From positions 1-18,111 of the forward strand of contig JBFMHD010000026.1 in the NCBI GenBank assembly GCA_040752395.1: a stretch of DNA of 18,111 nt, read 5' to 3'. The notes under the pieces were generated by a model. The model searched no databases. It was given only the letters and a program-made list of their open reading frames with translations, and was not told the DNA's origin. A program made the translations under genes and the position numbers. This DNA comes from JBFMHD01 sp040752395 [NCBI: Candidatus Hydrogenedentota bacterium]. GTDB taxonomy: Bacteria > JBFMHD01. Positions 1 through 8,664 of the stretch are shown in pieces (positions within the stretch are counted from its first letter, which is position 1; every line of letters starts with the position of its first letter).

Positions 1-2
1 TT

Positions 3-647
3 GCCTCTGTTTTTGCTTTTATATTCGACCATTCGGGAAATAGTTCACATAAAGTTAATAGATTATGGGCAAAAATTATTATGTGGTTCAGTGGGTGCAG
101 GGTTGAGGTCATCGATAAAGAAAATTTAATAAGTGATAGTGGACAGATACTTGTGGCAAATCATCAAAGCGGGTTTGATATTTTTGTTTTGACCGCATAT
201 ATCCCTCTACAGATTCGGTGGCTTGCAAAAGAATCGTTGTTTAGAATACCTTTTATGGGTTGGGCAATGTTCGCTGCACGATATATAAGCATTGACCGCC
301 AGAACGCAAGAAAAGCAATCGTAAGCCTTAAACAAGCAATAGATACGGTCGCGAAAGGGGCATCTGTTGTAGTATTTCCAGAAGGGACAAGAACTCTAAC
401 AGGAAAACTCCAGGGCTTTAAAAAGGGTACGCTTTATATAGCTACAAAAGGCAGATTCCCGATTGTACCGATTACTATAATCGGAACTTATGATATAATG
501 AAAAAGGGGAGTTTCAGACTATTCCCACAACCAATTAAAATAATTATAGATAAACCAATCCTTTATTCTGAGATAGAAAATAAAAATGAAGATTATGTAC
601 TTGAAACATTAAGAAATCTCATTTTATCTAATCTAAGCAGTCAGTGA
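3..647 (+). CDS. plsC: 1-acyl-sn-glycerol-3-phosphate acyltransferase (PlsC family), 5' end outside window
   Basis: Family role: transfers an acyl chain to lysophosphatidate to make phosphatidic acid at the inner face of the membrane. The reading frame has no stop between position 3 and the ATG at 81. The residues before that ATG (VNRLWAKIIMWFSGCRVEV) fit the usual PlsC N-terminus, so the gene very likely starts upstream of the window and 81 is an internal Met. The acyltransferase HX4D motif is NHQSGFD (His at 162-164, Asp at 177-179). It is followed by RWLAKESLF and by the substrate-binding block FPEGTR. The C-terminal beta-strand region (FPIVPITIIGTY) is also typical. The stop codon overlaps the convergent glycosyltransferase gene by 7 bases, leaving no room for a separate terminator. 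PlsC-like acyltransferases of other acceptor specificity cannot be excluded. Confidence 0.93.
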   Translation, partial: ASVFAFIFDHSGNSSHKVNRLWAKIIMWFSGCRVEVIDKENLISDSGQILVANHQSGFDIFVLTAYIPLQIRWLAKESLFRIPFMGWAMFAARYISIDRQNARKAIVSLKQAIDTVAKGASVVVFPEGTRTLTGKLQGFKKGTLYIATKGRFPIVPITIIGTYDIMKKGSFRLFPQPIKIIIDKPILYSEIENKNEDYVLETLRNLILSNLSSQ

Positions 648-1366
648 GTTTTGTCTTCTGTGTCCAAAAAAATAATTTTTAGGAGATCAATAAATAGCGA
701 GACAGGTGTTTTTAGAGGGTGGAGTTTGGAACCCGGGACATCGGTAAAGGGTACATCTATCTGTGCAAATTTTAATCTCTTCTTTCTTATTTTTTTTAAT
801 ATCTCAAGATCGAAACCAAATTTTTGAAGTTTTAAGCAGAAAAAAAGAGCGACAACCACGCTCTTACGAAAAATTTTAAAAGGACATTGAGTATCATCGA
901 ACTGGGGTAATATTAATTTTGTTAAAAGATGAAAAATAAGACCCGTGAATTGACGGTACCACTTACGTTTTGATATCTCTTTTTTTCGTCTGCCCAATAT
1001 AACATCGGTCTTACTATTTTCGAATTCTTTAATAATATCTAGTGTTTTAAGTGGGATAGGGATATCCACATCAGTGAACATTACCCAATTACCTGAGGCA
1101 GCAAGCATACCATCACGCACCACAGCGCCTTTACCCCGATTTCTGGGATGATTTAATATTTTTATTATTACTCTATCAGAAAAAAGCTCTTTAAAGGTTT
1201 CAAGTAAGAAAGCTGTTTTATCAGTTGAACCATCATTAGAGAAGATTAATTCAATAGGGTAATCTGAAGTTGTAATGAATTCACTGATTGTGATGAGACT
1301 TTTCTTTAATCTCGATTCTTCGTTATAGACTGGGAAGACTATACTTAGATATGGGTTATCTTTCAT
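641..1366 (-). CDS. Glycosyltransferase family 2, dolichyl/undecaprenyl-phosphate sugar synthase type
   Basis: A 241-residue GT-A-fold enzyme, predicted to move a sugar from a nucleotide donor to a polyprenyl phosphate on the cytoplasmic face. Motifs in order: the N-terminal strand SIVFPVYNEE, the nucleotide site SNDGSTDKT, then NRGKGAVVRDGMLAASG and the metal site FTDVDIP, which takes the place of DxD. This arrangement matches ALG5/DPM1-like family 2 enzymes. No strong C-terminal membrane span is visible. I start it at the ATG at 1366, 4 bases past the stop of the upstream gene. A TTG at 1390 in the same frame would add 8 residues and overlap that gene, and has no better ribosome site. It is co-transcribed with the GYF-DHH gene. 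A lipid-linked sugar from such an enzyme is what GT-C proteins use, and two of these lie nearby at 4307-8390, but that link is inference. Confidence 0.85.
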   Translation of the reverse strand: MKDNPYLSIVFPVYNEESRLKKSLITISEFITTSDYPIELIFSNDGSTDKTAFLLETFKELFSDRVIIKILNHPRNRGKGAVVRDGMLAASGNWVMFTDVDIPIPLKTLDIIKEFENSKTDVILGRRKKEISKRKWYRQFTGLIFHLLTKLILPQFDDTQCPFKIFRKSVVVALFFCLKLQKFGFDLEILKKIRKKRLKFAQIDVPFTDVPGSKLHPLKTPVSLFIDLLKIIFLDTEDKTH

Positions 1367-1370
1367 ATAA

Positions 1371-3410
1371 TCAATCCGCTGGTAACTCAATTTTTTTTAT
1401 TCGAACAAGCTCGAGAGATGTATGCGCTCTTATACGTGTTGCGATATAGCCGCAGTAATCGAGAAAATTATCAGATTTTAGTCTTTGAAATTTCTCTTTT
1501 GGAAAATTTGGATTCTTGGATGGTTTGCAGGTAGCTGCTGAGGGATGGCCACCATCCTCCGACGAACCTATAACTGACATCAATACACCGAGATCAAGCG
1601 CAGTATCCATCTCATTTACTTTCCTTGTGGTCATTAAACTCGAACCATAAGTATAAAAAAAGTAATCCATATCGAGCTTCTCTTTAAGATAATTTATGGC
1701 TGAAGCTATGTTAATACGTGATTCCTTGCCAGACTGATAGGGTGATAGAGATATATAAATTTTATGAGTATTTGTTCTATCGGACCTGTAAAGAAATTTA
1801 GAGATGTCAATTGTATTGAATGAAATTTTATTTACTAACCGAGAAAGAAATTTTCTAATGCCACTCAACCTGTCTAAATAATTACCATCTTTAACAGGTG
1901 TGCGGAACTCTATCAAAACAAGATTTTTAAGTATCTTCTTACAATATTGTTGTAATTCGCGTTCGTATTTGATAACCTCAAGTCTCCAGCCAGTAGTATT
2001 GAGAATATTATCTATTTCATCTTTAGATTTTATATGCATTAATCTCTGAACCATCTCGATTTTCGAATGTCTTGAACCTATCAATTTTGATATATCAATA
2101 GCATTCCTATCTTCAATAATATGGAGGTCTTGAACATGCGCAAGCCGGGTTAATTCTTCTATTCCTGAATTATTGATCTCTGTATCTTTTATCAAAGATT
2201 CATATATCATATCAGTTCCACATTTCTGTTCCTCTTTTGTCTGTGATTCTCCTTTTTTAGGGCCTGATAAAGCAAAATGTTCAATAACATTTTCTTCTTT
2301 TAATCTGACAAGAGTATTAAGTATTTCATTGGTCCAGGGGTGATGGTCATCAAAACGTTTGTATATACTTCCAACTTTTAACAGGGCTCGAGCCGATTCT
2401 TCAAGATCAGGTATAGCATCGAATGGGAAGTCAGGGATGTATATATCGCAGTTTTGATGTCGGGTAAGATGCATAAAACTTTCCTGATAATTTACGAAAT
2501 CAAACTGGTAATCTAAACCATAAACAGGCTCCTTTTTGAACTCCTTCATGAAATTATGTAAGAACCAGGCACCATAAAGAGAATTCGACCCTATGGTATC
2601 GAGGTCTCCGCCTTGCTCAAAGATTCGCTGTATCTCAATAAGACCTGCAACCACTTCTTCTCCAGAACCAGACTGTTTATCAATGTAATCTTTTATGAGT
2701 TTTTTTGCCTCGGACTCAAGTAGTTTTCTGTCTTTCTCAAGGTCACCTATGATCTTTTTTAAATTGTGTGCGATGGTGTGATGGTCAGGAGCATCCATAC
2801 CAAAAAGTGAAGAAAGAATTGAAAGGGATTCTTTATAAACTGTTTCCGCAAGCTCGTTACCTGATAAATCAGGTTTTTCTGTACTTATAAAATTAAGCTT
2901 CTCATTGATTTTGAACTGACTTAATTGAGTAAGATCAGATTCATTACCTATATCATATTGATAAAATGGAGCGATAAGAAGCTTTGAGATGTAAAGTTTA
3001 TCAAGACTTGATAATAGTTTATTTTTATGCATCTCACTTGGTTCATATATAAGATAACGGATTAACCTTAAATTCTGTGAGTGTGTATAATAATTACCCT
3101 CATTATAATATATTTTGGTCTCTAATAAAGAGATAACAAAACGTAATGCACCGATTAATCTTATGCCGCGACCATGAATTATAAATATTTTTTTTCTATG
3201 CGAAACTGAAGCAAGAGCAGAATCACTTGTTTCAGCATATTGTTGGTCATAATTAGTCAGGGTATTAAGTTCAGGAATATCAGAAACAAAAACCCAGGAG
3301 TCACTGCCTTCGGGACAAACCTGTGTCTGTTGGGTTATCCCCATATTCTGCAGTTCAGAAACATTACAAGGTCCCTGAACCTCATTATCAATATATATCC
3401 AATACCTCAT
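1371..3410 (-). CDS. GYF_2 domain fused to a DHH/DHHA1-family phosphoesterase
   Basis: A 679-residue soluble protein. Residues 1-50 match the GYF_2 (DUF4339) pattern: W4, Y6, G13-P14 and W39 around a short beta fold. Residues 70-260 are unrecognised, mostly helical, with a charged stretch at 215-245. Residues 265-430 carry DHH phosphoesterase motifs: DLDTIGS (Asp269, Asp271; motif I), IPDFP (Asp327; motif II), DDHHP (355-358; motif III), CGTDMIYESL (397-406) and AHVQD (Asp428; motif IV). The C-terminal part ends in DHHA1 with GGHPSAA at 620-626. These are the expected Mn-binding and substrate residues of NrnA/RecJ-like enzymes that cleave nanoRNA, pAp or cyclic dinucleotides. The actual substrate cannot be read from the sequence. 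I recognised the DHH assignment from motifs only, without a profile search. The ATG at 3410 has no clear Shine-Dalgarno site. A TATAAT (3426-3431, minus strand) lies just upstream. It is followed by the glycosyltransferase gene. Confidence 0.72.
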   Translation of the reverse strand: MRYWIYIDNEVQGPCNVSELQNMGITQQTQVCPEGSDSWVFVSDIPELNTLTNYDQQYAETSDSALASVSHRKKIFIIHGRGIRLIGALRFVISLLETKIYYNEGNYYTHSQNLRLIRYLIYEPSEMHKNKLLSSLDKLYISKLLIAPFYQYDIGNESDLTQLSQFKINEKLNFISTEKPDLSGNELAETVYKESLSILSSLFGMDAPDHHTIAHNLKKIIGDLEKDRKLLESEAKKLIKDYIDKQSGSGEEVVAGLIEIQRIFEQGGDLDTIGSNSLYGAWFLHNFMKEFKKEPVYGLDYQFDFVNYQESFMHLTRHQNCDIYIPDFPFDAIPDLEESARALLKVGSIYKRFDDHHPWTNEILNTLVRLKEENVIEHFALSGPKKGESQTKEEQKCGTDMIYESLIKDTEINNSGIEELTRLAHVQDLHIIEDRNAIDISKLIGSRHSKIEMVQRLMHIKSKDEIDNILNTTGWRLEVIKYERELQQYCKKILKNLVLIEFRTPVKDGNYLDRLSGIRKFLSRLVNKISFNTIDISKFLYRSDRTNTHKIYISLSPYQSGKESRINIASAINYLKEKLDMDYFFYTYGSSLMTTRKVNEMDTALDLGVLMSVIGSSEDGGHPSAATCKPSKNPNFPKEKFQRLKSDNFLDYCGYIATRIRAHTSLELVRIKKIELPAD

Positions 3411-3752
3411 ATATTTTAAGTCTAAATTATAGCTTATTTTAAGTCAAATAAAACTCTCTTGTCTCTGAAAAAGTCATTTTTAGATGTTCTATACGTCTTT
3501 GTGCCTTTGTGCCTCTCCATCGCAAATTGAAAATTGCAAATTTATTCGTCTTCTGAAAACCAGTGTCTAAATTACAAGAAGATGATACAAATATCTTGAC
3601 TGAATAGCTGAAAAACAAAGAAAAAAAGTTCTCGTTGAAAGAAAAAAATCATCATTACTCAATTTCGTAAAACTTGGAATTAAATAGTGGCAGATAATGT
3701 ATAGAACAAAATGAGATTTGTTTACAAATTTACGCAGGAAATTATTTTATTT
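3411..3752. other. Intergenic region without a gene; short-word repeats
   Basis: No convincing coding frame on either strand. A TATAAT hexamer on the minus strand (3426-3431) could be the -10 box of the GYF-DHH gene, but the nearest TTGACT is only 10 bases away, so the promoter is doubtful. Two short tandem words are visible: CTTTGTGC twice (period 8, about 3497-3512) and a three-unit heptamer tract at 3522-3542 (GCAAATT, GAAAATT, GCAAATT). The rest is A/T-rich, unrecognised sequence. Confidence 0.5.
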
Positions 3753-3927
3753 TTATAAAAGTTCCCCAAAATCGTTAATATCGAGCCGAGCTTGTTTGAG
3801 AATATGTGATAATGTTGACCTTTTAACTGGTTTATGAGCAGGAAAATTCATCAGGCAGACGTTTTTGTAACCGAATATGTAAAGCATTTATTATTTTTAT
3901 ATAGTCAAGCGATGGAATCTTTGTCAT
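3753..3927 (-). pseudogene. hicA: hicA toxin remnant (internal deletion plus frameshift)
   Basis: HicA is a small double-stranded-RNA-binding-fold mRNA interferase. The ATG at 3927 overlaps the hicB stop as ATGA, the normal hicBA coupling. The first 16 residues (MTKIPSLDYIKIINAL) are a good HicA N-terminus, but the frame then runs into TAA at 3832-3834. In another frame the C-terminal half is intact: PAHKPVKRSTLSHILKQA, continuing through LDINDFGELL to a TAA at 3753. The middle, which in HicA holds the GSH motif with the catalytic histidine, is missing. The whole remnant is about 175 bases against roughly 210-240 for an intact gene. The toxin is therefore inactive unless the sequence is wrong. 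Confidence 0.82.
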
Positions 3928-4127
3928 ACGGCAAGTTCTAAAATTTCTAAACCCTCAGTACCTGCTAAATCATCTTCAACAGGCTCGAGATACAATTCTA
4001 TAGCCTCTTTTATATTTTTTAAAGCTTCTTCTTTAGTATCTCCCTCGCTTATGCAACCGGGCAAAGATGGTACGTATACTGTATATCCCCCTTCATTACT
4101 TGGTTCGAAAACTACTTTTAATTTCAC
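3924..4127 (-). CDS. hicB: HicB family antitoxin
   Basis: A 67-residue protein with the partial RNase H-like HicB fold. The core motif VPSLPGCISEGDTKEEAL is followed by a helix (NIKEAIELYLE) and a short acidic tail. In the family, HicB neutralises HicA and, when it carries a DNA-binding domain, represses the operon; this short form has no visible helix-turn-helix. I start it at the GTG at 4125-4127, because a perfect AGGAGG (4135-4140, minus strand) sits 7 bases upstream. An in-frame ATG further upstream would add 18 poorly fitting residues. The partner hicA overlaps its stop codon and is broken, so this antitoxin is now an orphan. The 5' leader holds a CTTGCTT heptamer tract (4174-4191). Confidence 0.85.
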   Translation of the reverse strand: MKLKVVFEPSNEGGYTVYVPSLPGCISEGDTKEEALKNIKEAIELYLEPVEDDLAGTEGLEILELAV

Positions 4128-4173
4128 TACCTTTCCTCCTCTGAAAAACATTGTAACTCTAATGATATCAAGT

Positions 4174-4191
4174 AGAAGCAAGAAGCAAGAT
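4174..4191 (-). repeat. CTTGCTT heptamer tract in hicB leader
   Basis: On the minus strand this 18-base stretch reads ATCTTGCTTCTTGCTTCT, identical over all 18 bases to positions 14812-14829 between rpsF and ssb. It is a short tandem repeat of period 7. Confidence 0.7.
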
Positions 4192-4241
4192 TACGGAATC
4201 CCACTGAAGACTGAGGGGATACCATTATTTTTTCAAAACGA

Positions 4242-4270
4242 TTGACATTTACTTGTGTATCTTAATAATT
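4242..4270 (+). promoter_or_regulatory. Candidate sigma-70-type promoter of the YfhO/GT-C pair
   Basis: A perfect TTGACA (4242-4247) is followed 15-17 bases later by TAATAATT (4263-4270), which supplies a -10 box of moderate quality. The start codon of the YfhO-like gene is at 4307, giving a leader of about 30 bases. This is sequence matching only. Confidence 0.45.
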
Positions 4271-4306
4271 AAGCAGAGCGATAATTTATAAACTGGATTA
4301 ATTTAA

Positions 4307-6814
4307 ATGAGAAACGAGAAAATAAAAATACTTTTTTGCTACATTATTACAGTGGCTATATTATATTACCCCGTTGTATTTATGGGACGTTCGCTTATAC
4401 CTTCACTCTATTATCCCTCACCTGTGATGGACTTAAATGATTTAAAAATGAGAAAAGTTTTATATGGTACCTTTTTAGTAGATTTACCTACACCTGTATA
4501 TTATGAAGAACCGACAAATAAAATAGTTGGTGATATGATAAAAAATGGTAAGGTACCGTTATGGGATCCCTATACAGGGTTGGGAGTACCTCTTGCTGCT
4601 CAATACAGTTCAAGAGCATTTTTTCCATATCAGATACTTGAGAATATCTCGCCTTACTTCTTATGGGATTACTTTATACTGTTTCGACTGGTTATCGCAG
4701 GTTTTTTTACTTATTTATTTTTAAGAAGACTCAATATCAATATTTTACCTGCTTTTATAACTGGTGTTATCTATCAATTTTCAGGTTCATTTACGTGGTT
4801 TATAAATCTTGAACAATTAGTAAATGTTGGGATGCTGGTCCCTGTTTTTCTTTTTACGATCCAGAGGTTATTACAGAAAAATACCATTAAAAATCAATTT
4901 ATACTCTCGTTTGTAATTGCTATGGTATTATACGCAGGTCAGCCAGAAACAGCTTTATATGTTTTGACACTTGGGTTTTTATATACAGGGTTTGGTTTAT
5001 GGCAAAGAAGTGGAGAAACAGGGATAGAAAAATGTATTTTAGGCCACGTATTATCATGGTTAATAGGTTTTATGTTTGCCTCTCCGCTTCTATTACCATT
5101 TTTAGAACTCGCTTTTGATTCACATCATCTTCATTTTTTTAAAGAAAAATTAGGATTACAGCATCTATCAGGATTCACTTATTTATTACATATATTATTA
5201 CCCGGGGTTAGTGTTGATTCAGGTTATTGCCTTTTATTCCCTTGTGCCATGGTCTGGGATTTCACTGGCAGTTATGTAAGTATTGCGGTATGGATTTTAA
5301 TCTTTGCTACTATATTTAAAAAGAATATTCTATACAAAAAAGAGTTAATTTTTTTTGTTGTTTGTGGTTTTATAATACTTTTTCAGAGACTTGGTATCCC
5401 ACCATTCAGATATATAGGGAATCTTCTGCTTTTCGACCTTGTTTTTGTTCCCAGATGGACATCTCCTGTATGGAGTCTTTGTTTTGCGCTTGGTGCTGGT
5501 TTGTGTCTTCATAATATTTCAGTTATATCCTTAAAAGATATTTTAGTTTCACTTTTAATATTTATTTTATTATTTATATCTTTGAATATTTATTTATCTA
5601 CTACTATTTTTGATGTTATTTGTGGATATCCTTTATATAAATATTCCTATCTTCAGAGTATAATTGTATTTTTATTTTTTATTTTTATGTTATTGTTGAT
5701 TTTTAAAAAAATTAACGACGTTAAAACCAGGCTTGTTTCCATCTTATTACTTATCCTTTTTGAACTATGGTTCTATATACCAAAGGGTTATGAGATGAAA
5801 TGGAATTATATTTTATTCATCCCGCTTATACTCGGATGGTCTACTCTGTTTATTATAGAAAATAGAAAAAAACAGCTATTTTTAATCCTGTCTGCTATAT
5901 TGAGTTATATTATTATCGAGTTAATTTCTCCTACTGGTTTACCACTAAGAAGGGACCCGTTCCCAATCTTAGCAAGTATAAATAAGATTAAAGAACTAGG
6001 ATATAGTAGAATTGTTGGGCTGGATAGAAGATTTATGCCAAATTATGCAGGAGCGTATCAATTATTTGATGTAAGATATATAAATGCCTTATCACCGATT
6101 GAATATCATAATTTCGCTAATTATAATCTTCTATCAAAGCCGTTAACTAAATATAATATTCTATGGTTTATAGGTGTTTCAGATTCAGATGTATCATTCT
6201 ATGAAGACTTTATAAAGAGGAAAAATATTTATTCCTGGCTTGGGGTAAAATATGTATTTTCATCCCCTTACTATAAATTTGACCTGCCTCTGATCTATAA
6301 AGACCCGTATACAATTATATATGAAAATAAAGAATATCATCCCAGGACTTACATTGTATTCGATACAGAAAAAGCTAATAATATCTACGAGGCACAGTTA
6401 AAAATTAATAATGACTTTGATTTTAGGAATAAAGCTATAGTTGAAAAAAATATAAAAATCAAGCCAGATGATAAGAAAGAAAGAAGATGGGAAGCAAATA
6501 TATTAAAATATGAACCCAACACCATTGAGATAGAAACTTTTTCATCTATCGATGGTCTTCTTGTGCTTACAGATTCATATTATAAAGGTTGGAAGGTTTT
6601 TGTAGATGGTAAAGAGAACGAGTTATTACGAGTTAATGGTCTGGTAAGGGGTGTGGTAGTGGCTGCGGGCAGACATAATGTAATTTTCAGATACATGCCA
6701 TTAACATTTAAAGCAGGGTGTGGGTTGCTGTTTGTTGGTTTATTGTTTTATACCGGCTGTTCTCTCACTTACAGAGAAAAAAAGTGGCAAGGAGCAAGAA
6801 ATGGCACAAATTAA
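4307..6814 (+). CDS. YfhO-family large integral membrane protein (GT-C-like)
   Basis: An 835-residue protein with an N-terminal membrane span and about a dozen further hydrophobic segments up to residue 550, then a mostly soluble C-terminal domain and one last span near residues 810-825. The first periplasmic loop has the hallmark VPLWDPYTGLGVPLAAQY of the YfhO family. The end of the soluble domain (SYYKGWKVFVDGKE, then a GRHNVIFRYMP stretch before the last span) is also typical. YfhO proteins are GT-C-like membrane enzymes linked to glycosylation of cell-surface polymers from polyprenyl-phosphate sugars; the acceptor here is unknown. The ribosome site is weak. A good -35 box lies upstream at 4242. 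It overlaps the next GT-C gene by 14 bases, so the two are surely co-translated. Confidence 0.82.
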   Translation: MRNEKIKILFCYIITVAILYYPVVFMGRSLIPSLYYPSPVMDLNDLKMRKVLYGTFLVDLPTPVYYEEPTNKIVGDMIKNGKVPLWDPYTGLGVPLAAQYSSRAFFPYQILENISPYFLWDYFILFRLVIAGFFTYLFLRRLNINILPAFITGVIYQFSGSFTWFINLEQLVNVGMLVPVFLFTIQRLLQKNTIKNQFILSFVIAMVLYAGQPETALYVLTLGFLYTGFGLWQRSGETGIEKCILGHVLSWLIGFMFASPLLLPFLELAFDSHHLHFFKEKLGLQHLSGFTYLLHILLPGVSVDSGYCLLFPCAMVWDFTGSYVSIAVWILIFATIFKKNILYKKELIFFVVCGFIILFQRLGIPPFRYIGNLLLFDLVFVPRWTSPVWSLCFALGAGLCLHNISVISLKDILVSLLIFILLFISLNIYLSTTIFDVICGYPLYKYSYLQSIIVFLFFIFMLLLIFKKINDVKTRLVSILLLILFELWFYIPKGYEMKWNYILFIPLILGWSTLFIIENRKKQLFLILSAILSYIIIELISPTGLPLRRDPFPILASINKIKELGYSRIVGLDRRFMPNYAGAYQLFDVRYINALSPIEYHNFANYNLLSKPLTKYNILWFIGVSDSDVSFYEDFIKRKNIYSWLGVKYVFSSPYYKFDLPLIYKDPYTIIYENKEYHPRTYIVFDTEKANNIYEAQLKINNDFDFRNKAIVEKNIKIKPDDKKERRWEANILKYEPNTIEIETFSSIDGLLVLTDSYYKGWKVFVDGKENELLRVNGLVRGVVVAAGRHNVIFRYMPLTFKAGCGLLFVGLLFYTGCSLTYREKKWQGARNGTN

Positions 6815-8390
6815 GTGGCAAGCCTTAAGAAATAGTTTTTTAACGGAATTTATACTGATCCTTTCGATACTTTTATGTTTCACGTTTATTTATTTGTTCC
6901 CGGTATTATCAAATATTTCTGATAATTTACCCAGGGAGAGATATAAAGGTGATATACCTTTTCACATCTGGAATTATGAGTGGATAATAGATAATATCAA
7001 ATATTTCCCCGCTGAAAGATTTTTTAATGCAAATATTTTTTATCCTCACAACTACACCCTTGCATATTCAGACCTCGAAATTACGAATTCTCTACAATAC
7101 TTTATTTTTAAACTCATTACAGATAATAAAATAGCATCTTATAACCTCTTGGCCATTTTAAACTTTATTTTAACAGGTTTAGCCTTCTATCTTTTTTTAA
7201 GAATCCTATCACTTAAAATATCAACAAGTATAATAATGTCTGCTGTTTTTACCTTTCTTCCCAGTAGAACAATGGACTTCTGTAGTTTACCTGTCTTAAG
7301 TTTACAATGGTTTATTTTATCTATTATGTTTTTCTATCTATTTCTTATAAATAAACGTTTGGTCTATTTAATATTAACATCAATCTTTTTTATATTTCAG
7401 ATTCTCACAAGTTTATATTTAAGTTTATTTCTTCTTATTATTTATATAATTTTTGTTTTAATCAATCTTTTATTTAAAAGTATAAGATTGTCTAAAAAAG
7501 AATTTAAATATATATTTTTTATATTGATTGTTACTTTGATTATATCTTATCTATTTTTATGGCCATATTTTAAAATACGAACAGATAGAGAAATCTATCC
7601 AAGAGAATTAAAAAACTATCTAATATTAAAAGATATTTTTACATCATCAGGTCATTATTATCCGTGTACCTTAACATTTATTTTTTTTATCTATTTCTGG
7701 ATGTTAAGAATAAAACAGAGAGATAAATATGATTATTTATTCGCTGCCTCGATAGTCTCGATAATTTTGTTTTTACTTATTGGTACAGTATTTTCACCAT
7801 TTTTGAAATTACCAATCTTTAAAGACTTAAAAGAGCTCCATAGATGTGGGATACCGGTGATCTTGTTTCTTTTTATCTTATCAGCTATCGGATTAGATAA
7901 ATTTATTTCAAGATTAACTAAATGGAAGTATTTATCGATTTTATTAATCATTATGCTAAATTTTAGCGAGAGTTATAAGTATATCAGAACAGAAAAGAAC
8001 GACTTTCTAAAAACAAGACCCGCAATTTATAGCCATATTAAAAGTTTAGATATTATTATAGAGTATCCATTACCTGTTTTTACATTACCCCATTCGTATT
8101 GTTGGGAACAACTTTATATGTATTATTCTATTGATAGATGGTATAAACTCTTTAATGGCTACAGCAGTTTCATACCAATAGATTTTTTCAAAAAGTACTC
8201 AATCTTAAAGACTTTTCCATCACAGCAAGCAATTGATTTATTAAAGGAGATGGGTATAGAATATATTATTATTCATACCTCTGTGTATGATAAAAGCTAT
8301 ATAGATGAGGTATTCAGTTTTATAGACCAGAATAGACAAAAACTAAGTTTTGTTGTAAAAGAGAATAACGATATATTAATCAGATTATAA
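6801..8390 (+). CDS. Multi-pass GT-C-like membrane protein, putative glycosyltransferase
   Basis: A 529-residue protein that is mostly membrane-embedded, with about ten hydrophobic segments, ending in a soluble domain of roughly 100 residues. The first outer loop reads GDIPFHIWNYEWI, followed by ANIFYPHNYTLAYSD. This loop pattern, with an acidic residue after the first span, is seen in GT-C membrane glycosyltransferases that use polyprenyl-linked sugars; I infer function from that pattern alone. I start it at the ATG at 6801, which has AAGGAG (6789-6794) 6 bases upstream. An in-frame upstream extension to 6720 overlaps the YfhO coding sequence in another frame and looks spurious. It overlaps the YfhO gene by 14 bases. 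Its stop overlaps by 6 bases the 3' end of the convergent hicA remnant. Base composition is extremely AT-rich, as in its partner. Confidence 0.72.
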   Translation: MAQIKWQALRNSFLTEFILILSILLCFTFIYLFPVLSNISDNLPRERYKGDIPFHIWNYEWIIDNIKYFPAERFFNANIFYPHNYTLAYSDLEITNSLQYFIFKLITDNKIASYNLLAILNFILTGLAFYLFLRILSLKISTSIIMSAVFTFLPSRTMDFCSLPVLSLQWFILSIMFFYLFLINKRLVYLILTSIFFIFQILTSLYLSLFLLIIYIIFVLINLLFKSIRLSKKEFKYIFFILIVTLIISYLFLWPYFKIRTDREIYPRELKNYLILKDIFTSSGHYYPCTLTFIFFIYFWMLRIKQRDKYDYLFAASIVSIILFLLIGTVFSPFLKLPIFKDLKELHRCGIPVILFLFILSAIGLDKFISRLTKWKYLSILLIIMLNFSESYKYIRTEKNDFLKTRPAIYSHIKSLDIIIEYPLPVFTLPHSYCWEQLYMYYSIDRWYKLFNGYSSFIPIDFFKKYSILKTFPSQQAIDLLKEMGIEYIIIHTSVYDKSYIDEVFSFIDQNRQKLSFVVKENNDILIRL

Positions 8391-8627
8391 TCTACCCAAT
8401 TCTATTTTTAAGTCGTCCAGTGTTTTACCTGCACCTTTAAGAATTGCTTTTAATGTCCCACGCCTTAGAATTGTCTTCTTGTGTCTTGGAACAGATATTA
8501 TTCTTTTTTCTGCCAGATTTTTATAAATCGCATGGCTCGTCCCGCTTTGTCGTATAAATTCAAATCCCCATTATTTTATTACTTTGATAAGTTCTTCACT
8601 GGTAATTGCAGGAAATCTATCACTCAT
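8385..8627 (-). pseudogene. hicA: hicA toxin gene with an in-frame stop codon
   Basis: From ATG at 8627 the frame gives a full-length HicA-like sequence of 80 residues, interrupted by a single TAA at 8571-8573 (codon 19). Before the stop it reads MSDRFPAITSEELIKVIK. After it: WGFEFIRQSGTSHAIYKN, then SVPRHKKTILRRGTLKAILK and a normal C-terminus ending at TAA 8385. The histidine in GTSH, equivalent to the catalytic histidine, is kept. Everything except the stop fits an intact toxin, so the lesion is a simple nonsense change (for example AAA to TAA) and probably recent. It follows the hicB-like gene by 37 bases. Confidence 0.85.
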
Positions 8628-8664
8628 AATAAAATTACTACATATCCTTTGATTGATTGCATAA

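Noticed and set aside
3721-3735. ATTTGTTTACAAAT palindrome as an operator
   Set aside because: A single A/T-rich palindrome far from any promoter I can support.
4051-4245. Plus-strand 64-residue frame
   Set aside because: It is antisense to hicB, which has clear motifs and a ribosome site.
6720-6800. N-terminal extension of the GT-C protein
   Set aside because: It lies within the YfhO gene in another frame; ATG 6801 has AAGGAG at proper distance.
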